A DNA stretch of 64,000 nt from Cornus controversa (taxonomy: Eukaryota > Streptophyta > Magnoliopsida > Cornales > Cornaceae). The stretch's first letter is position 1; every line of letters starts with the position of its first letter. The stretch spans positions 34,111,501 to 34,175,500 of the forward strand of contig CM048846.1 of NCBI GenBank assembly GCA_026545225.1, given 5' to 3'. Made by a program: the position numbers and the translations under genes. The notes beneath the pieces were generated by a model, which was given only the letters and a program-made list of their open reading frames with translations, made no database searches and was not told the DNA's origin. This document shows positions 58,919-64,000 of this stretch, piece by piece.

Positions 58919-59547
58919 TGACGCCGGACAGAATAGTGATTATTCTATAGGCTAGTGTTAACAGGTAATTCATAGGGAAGAACACACGATAATCGCCCAA
59001 AATATAGAGAAAATCCTCTGGTATTCAAATTCAATATTCAAAATCAAGTTCTCCAAAAATCAGCCCATAAACCGGGCTATATAGCTAAAAAGTCATCATT
59101 ATCGGAATTTTACCAAAAATAGCAAAATCCCAATAATCATGCAAAAATGAAATACGTAATAAAAGAAGTAATCTGCCAAAAATGTGGCCCAAATCGAGTT
59201 CAGAATCACTTCCTAAACGACAAAAGAAATATTATTATAAAAGGAAAGAAATAACTAAAAATGGGGATTCGGAAGGAAAAATAGTGGATTTTGACCTCGA
59301 AAAAATATGCACCCAACATTGTTGGGTGCCCACGACGTGCGCACCAAAGAGAGCTTTTCGAATTGGGGTCATATGAGCAATTCTGATACCAGCCAAAATA
59401 CCGAAACACACCCAAAATTGCTCCAATTAGGGAAAAGATCATGACTTTCTGCCATCTTTGCGCTGATCTGCCAACTCAAGGTATCACGGCGCCATCAACG
59501 TGCCATCTGACAACTCAGAATCATCTGACTCAAATCCTCCTGCATCA
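58919..59547 (-). mobile_element. 5' LTR of the CRM-type element (629 bp)
   Basis: On the - strand it runs from TGATGCAGGAGGATTTGAG to TCCGGCGTCA, followed by the primer site. CTTTG at 59548-59552 is the right target duplication (left copy CTTCG at 54087-54091). The LTRs have clearly diverged by point changes and indels, so the insertion is not recent. Confidence 0.92.
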
Positions 59548-59739
59548 CTTTGACTACTAAGTAATTTTTTTGGCTGCTTAAATTCAGGAATTGATTGGTG
59601 GAATTATGCATCATCTTTTAAATATGTTCCACATTCATATTGTAGGTCTCTGGATTTTTTAATCTACAATTCTAACTAATTGGTGAAATTCTGCATTATG
59701 GTTTGCAACCAATTTCATAGAATTTTTTTACTAAAAGTG

Positions 59740-59970
59740 ATAAAAAAAAAGTGTTACGCTGGGTTAGTAAAAGTGTCATGCTGGTTCAAGAACCGGTTGG
59801 TGGAATTATGCATTGCTTTTGTAACATATTTCACATTCATAAGATTTTCCAACTTGTAATTCTAAGGGTTCATAGAAATTTCTCAGTAAAAGTGTCATGC
59901 TAGTTCAGTGAAAGTGTTGCTTCATTCAGTAAAAGTGTAATGCATGTCTGTTTAGTAAAAGTGTCACATT
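59740..59970 (+). repeat. Recurring AGTAAAAGTGTCA motif
   Basis: GTAAAAGTGT or close variants occur at about 59767, 59886, 59905, 59921 and 59947, often followed by CATGCT. Looser forms (GTAAAGTATGTAAAGTG, GTAAAGTATGTGAAAGTG) continue to 60280. They lie in the interior of the inverted-repeat transposon. Confidence 0.75.
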
Positions 59971-60501
59971 TACTAAAGTCGTATTCTTCTTCTATGGTAA
60001 AGAAAGCCTTCGCCAATCGCAATTATCGATTGGAGATCTCTGAGATTGTGAGATGGAGAGAAATTGAGTTAGAGTAAACCATCTTCTTCAAGAAAGAAAG
60101 AGAGAAAGTAGTGTCGATGAAGCAAACTCAGCAAGGGAAAGAGAGAGAGAAAGATGGGTATTCTAGTAAAGCATGTGAGAAATGCTACCAGTTATTGCAC
60201 TTTCTGGTAAAGTATGTAAAGTGTCCCGTGATTCAAGTGATTGGACTTTCCGGTAAAGTATGTGAAAGTGCCCATCATTGAGCAAAGGTGAGTGTCACAC
60301 TCACTATGTGAGGACATTTTGGTAATTAGATATTAGCTCAAAAAGGTGGGAAAGGTAGTTTTGACCAACTGTATAAGTTAAGAGTATAAATTGTCAAATA
60401 CGCAATTACTTCTTCAAAAGTTACCTTCCACCCAATACTATTTAAATGCGGTTATATTTGTAATTCGGGCTCCAAAACTTGTGAAAAATTAAGTTAACCC
60501 T

Positions 60502-62690
60502 ATTTTTAACCTCTTGAAGAAGGAAGAAATGATGGTCCATCTTAACCTAATACTAAACAAAGAAAGACAAAATATAATTAGAAAACACATGATATATTAT
60601 CTGAATTTTGTGTTTTTTATTCTTTATTGCCAAATGATTCTCACAATAATTTTTGGAAGATTTGAACCCTTAACTTTAGCTTAAAAGGAAGAGGATATAA
60701 CACTAAATTGTTAGAGGTAATAATCAGAGTATATATATATATATAGAAGTATAAGAAAAACATTTTCAGTAATTCAGAGTAATAATATATGGAAACGAAG
60801 AATTTTGAAAACACAACATAACAATGAATATCAAACAAGTAAAGTAGAAAATTGGAAAGACTGGCCTGCATAGAGAGACATGCAAAACGTTGTCCTAATG
60901 CTGCAAAGCCTTCCTATGTGGAGGGATGAGTGGTCTTATGCAACTCCAAGATAAAATTATATTCCACGAGTTCAGACACATCTAAAAAAGATGAAGTTGC
61001 ACCTCTATGTTGAATTCCCAATAAATATATAAATATAAAATAGGTAAAATGTATCCGGAGTAATTGTAGTACGAGAAAGTGTTTTTCACCCCACATCTGC
61101 TGAGAGAGACCCAATTGTTATACACATTATTGGCTAGCGCCATGAACTACTTTATAGCCACCATTAGTACAACGACTACCAAACTAAATAGCAAGTTAAA
61201 TAAAATAAAATATCTTGATGGAGTATTAAAAACATTTATATGAGTTTGGGAATTTATCTTACCACAACTTAATTAGAAGCTAAAGGTTTTGCGTGAATTA
61301 TTAAATTCTGGGAATTTATACATTATTTTTGTCTGGAGTGATGCCAAATATACTTAGAAATCAAACTAAAGTGTCAAGTTAAATTGTTGGGATAGTTAAT
61401 AGAAACTTGAGCATTGTCTCACATTCATAGAAATAAGTCATGACCAACATCTTTCTAACTTTCTCTCAGTGGCTCTTGGAAATTCTGTCCAAAGCATCCA
61501 AACGCTTTGTAAAGTAACCTCCTCTGCAATCACTGTCTTGTCCCTTCATTTAAAACCAGAGCCTTGTACACTAGATGTCTAAATCCTTCAAGAAACACAA
61601 CCTTCAATACTCATGCATGGTTGTAATTCATGCATAAAGACTATCAAATTTTAATTTTTGCATTTCCAATATCTTATAGAAAAAGTTTATTCCAACGTAC
61701 CAAACGTAGCCATAAGGATTATTTTGTGAAAAAGAAATGAAATTCAAACCGATCAATATATGTTTAACTACACTACATTTTTTCACTCATATATCCATTC
61801 ATCCATATCTAACACTTCATATATAATTTAATAGACAACAATTCAAGATAAAATATTTCACTGCATTTATTAATAAATTGTACATAACATTTATAATTTC
61901 TTAATTTGTCTGCTTTTCTAAATTTCAAATATTATATTCTTAAAAAAAAAGAAAAAAAAAGAGGAAAATTTAGTAGTTGTATAAATTTAAATTTATTATA
62001 TGTTTATGCCAGGTTTCAAGTTCCTATTTATGAGTTCCAAGTCCAAGAACTTCAAATAAAGATTCTCCAAAAACTCCAGCCGGCCTTGCAGCACCTCAAT
62101 GTTAACATTGGAGGGACAATTTTTACTTTTCTTTAATTAGTAAAGGATCGAAGACGGAAAAAAATAATTAGTTTTTTGTCCACCGTGGTTATATGTGTAC
62201 CATAATATCCCTTAATATTTTGGTGAGAATCAGATCTCAATGGGCTATTTATTATTTGAAACCAGTGTTTTAGGAATTCCAATAAAATTTACGATATTTT
62301 AATCAAAAATGTAATTGCACGAAGGGCTATAATATTTTTTCTAGTGCATCCTATTTTTAAGGAAATATTTTTGTTTTAAATACCTCAACTATTTGAATTG
62401 AGGTGCTTTTTGGACATCTTAAAATTAGAAAACAACTTTTTTGGTTATTTTCAATTTGAGTCATTGGATGAATTAAATCCATCGATTGAAATTGAATTCG
62501 CATATGTTGTCCTGTATATGTATGTATGTATGTATGTGCAACATAGTCTTAAATTTATATAAAATTATCTTTAATTCTTGAAATTACATATTTGTAAAAC
62601 AATATAAATAAAAAAAAGTGAAAAAAATTAAATAATTCATTAATTGTACATAAATATACCTCATTGAAAAAAATTGTGAAACTTTTTCGC
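60502..62690. other. AT-rich intergenic stretch
   Basis: No gene supported. A (TA) run lies at about 60728-60745. A short match to the TNL upstream flank (CTTGTCCCTTCATTTAAAAC, then CAGAGCC) lies at 61523-61563, and a (TATG)n run at 62517-62536. The ORFs at 60641-61114 and 61906-62136 have no family features and are AT-biased. Confidence 0.5.
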
Positions 62691-63454
62691 TTGTTTTAAT
62701 ATATATTTTTATTACAATTGGTTGAATTTAAATAACTTGTAAAATATTTTAAAAAGTTGAAAATTTTGGTGGCAATTAAAATTATGTGCTTTTTCATTAT
62801 TATTGTAAATTGATACTAGTTATAAAATTTAGAGGTAAAGGTTATATTTAGTATGTTAATTAAAGAAAACATTTAAGACATTTATGAGAAAGGGTGATCT
62901 CGAAAAAACATTATTGTTAATATAATTGTGAATTTAGTTAAAAATATTTGTTAAAATTAGAATTTAGTTGTCCTAATAAAAAATTTAGGACTTATTGGTC
63001 CTTATAATTGAAAATTAAGACTTTAAAGAAATTTTGTTATAATAATTTTTGTGAAACAAGAAATTGGGTGCAGGACTCTATGAATAGGTACCTACGTTAT
63101 GACTTAACTTGTGAAATTGAGAGAGATATAGTGTCATGAGGGAATCGATGGATAAAGATAGTTTATGAGTTGACGGAGTATAAAAAATATCGATGGCGTT
63201 AGATAGGTTCGTAAAGTTGTACGCAGTGAAAAGATATGTATAGTATGATGTTGATATTCTACCATTGTAATAACTCTACGTATTATAGTGAAATTACTTC
63301 TCATATATGGATGTTGGCTGATTTTGGTGGAAACACATTTAAGTTTGTACATGATTGCTTCACTGCTCCCAACAACATTAACTTTTGATTATAGTCAAAT
63401 AATTAAAAATATATATAAATTGATTAATTAATCAACAATTGTGACACTGTGCAG
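62691..63454 (+). repeat. Dispersed repeat R, copy 2
   Basis: About 764 bp matching 40639-41421 in the same orientation, with scattered substitutions and a shorter middle (a stretch near 41245-41330 is missing or replaced). Its right edge is joined directly to TNL upstream-flank sequence. Confidence 0.8.
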
Positions 63455-63800
63455 GAGCATTACATATATTGGTGACTTTCCACGAACCTTCTTCCATTTC
63501 CAAATTGCTGCTGTTCAAGTCCAATGTAATAAATAAATAAATTTCCAATTCCAAATTGCTGTTCAAGTCTATTAAAGTTCACTATTAAATAAGTGCATTG
63601 ACATATGACTATGTAGAAAGCTTCAATCACTTTCTTATTAGTGTCCACACAATTTCCATCACTTTGATAACAATAACGGTCAGACCAAAATTTTGTTGGC
63701 ATCAATTTCTTATCAGTTTCTTATGATTGGTCGCCTTTTCCCATTGTTTATGACTTTTGTGTCGGTAAGCAATTTCCTACCTCCTGCGTAGGTAAATTAT
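63455..63800. repeat. Copy of the TNL upstream flank without an adjoining gene body
   Basis: GGAGCATTACATATATTGGTGACTTTCCAC-like sequence and the following AAATTGCTGCTGTTCAAG, AATAAATAAATAAATTTCC, TTTCTTATCAGTTTCTT and CCTTTTCCCATTG passages match 48150-48330. In unit 2 this lies ~100 bp upstream of the TIR ATG. Here the position of the gene body is occupied by repeat R. Confidence 0.8.
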
Positions 63801-64000
63801 GCCATTTCCAAGAGCTTTCGAAAGGAAATTGACTACAAAGTTGTACTCTTTGAGCTAATGCTCTTTGGTCAATTGTGGTGGAGTAATGGTCATGTGAAAC
63901 CAATTTGTCAGACAAAAAAAATTATAAACTAAGTGAGCATGGCATGATACACTTTACTAATAGGATTAAAATTAATTTAATTATATAAGCAAATATAATT
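63801..64000. other. AT-rich end of window
   Basis: No gene. GGTCATGTGAAACCAATTTGTC and AAATTATAAACTAAGTGAGC resemble 53390-53450, so this is probably more of the duplicated flank. Confidence 0.4.

Larger units (their letters stand above)
53595..60501. mobile_element. Non-autonomous DNA transposon with long inverted repeats, split by a CRM element
   Basis: The left end (from about 53595: TAACTTGATTTTTCATAAC, then TTTTGGAGTCATAATTATAG) and the reverse complement of the right end (to about 60501: TAACTTAATTTTTCACAAG, then TTTTGGAGCCCGAATTACAA) align over at least 200 bp. Shared passages include AATAGTATTRGGT and TTACCAAAATG. Flanking TTTTTTAA and ATTTTTAA may be a target duplication. Removing the CRM insertion leaves about 1.45 kb without a transposase. 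The long imperfect inverted repeats suggest a MULE-like element, but this is inferred. Confidence 0.75.

Noticed and set aside
60641..62136. Several 60-80 residue ORFs
   Set aside because: AT-driven composition, no domain, no start or splice support.

Overview
This window is nuclear DNA from a eudicot plant. It carries TIR-NBS-LRR (TNL) resistance genes, which grasses lack, with spliced exons, an AT-rich background, and Athila-, CRM- and Tekay-type Ty3/gypsy retrotransposons. The species cannot be named from the sequence. No bacterial or organellar segments, tRNA or rRNA genes, or CRISPR arrays were seen.

About 1-26.5 kb is a nested retrotransposon block. Two Athila-like elements are present. 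One is on + (LTR family I, partial LTRs at 3470-4169 and 9870-10930, tRNA-Asp primer site at 4175). The other is on - (5' LTR of family II at 21478-22881, primer site at 21454, gag, pol and an env-position ORF running down to 13873). They are interleaved with at least five pieces of a CRM-like chromovirus called G2 here, including a single LTR (23326-23835) with coding sequence on both sides. All copies are broken by stops, frameshifts and deletions, and many lesions read as C-to-T or G-to-A changes.

About 26.6-29.9 kb is a decayed TNL fragment (unit 1, - strand). About 31.5-40.6 kb is a Tekay-type gypsy element whose pol is split by a solo LTR of family I with a perfect 5-bp target duplication (AGTAG).

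About 43.3-50.5 kb is the gene-rich part: a TNL locus on the - strand with clear NBS, three LRR exons and a post-LRR (C-JID) exon, plus an intact TIR exon 2.3 kb upstream of the NBS exon. Between them lies the remnant of another TIR start codon region. This suggests that two tandem units lost complementary parts, yet the remaining TIR and NBS exons are still phase-compatible. If spliced together they would encode about 1098 residues. Upstream (promoter-side) sequence of this family recurs several times between 48 and 53 kb and at 61.5 and 63.5 kb.

About 51.3-53 kb holds a 213-bp MITE and a GGTGGAAGGC minisatellite. About 53.6-60.5 kb is a non-autonomous DNA transposon with long imperfect terminal inverted repeats, split by a nearly complete 5456-bp CRM-type retrotransposon with two LTRs. 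From 60.5 kb to the end is AT-rich sequence with a second copy of a 0.77-kb dispersed repeat (first copy at 40.6 kb). I found no convincing previously undescribed biochemical system. The most unusual points are the TNL fission with possible re-joining by splicing, and a shared internal deletion in two G2 copies, which suggests a deletion derivative was itself duplicated or mobilised.
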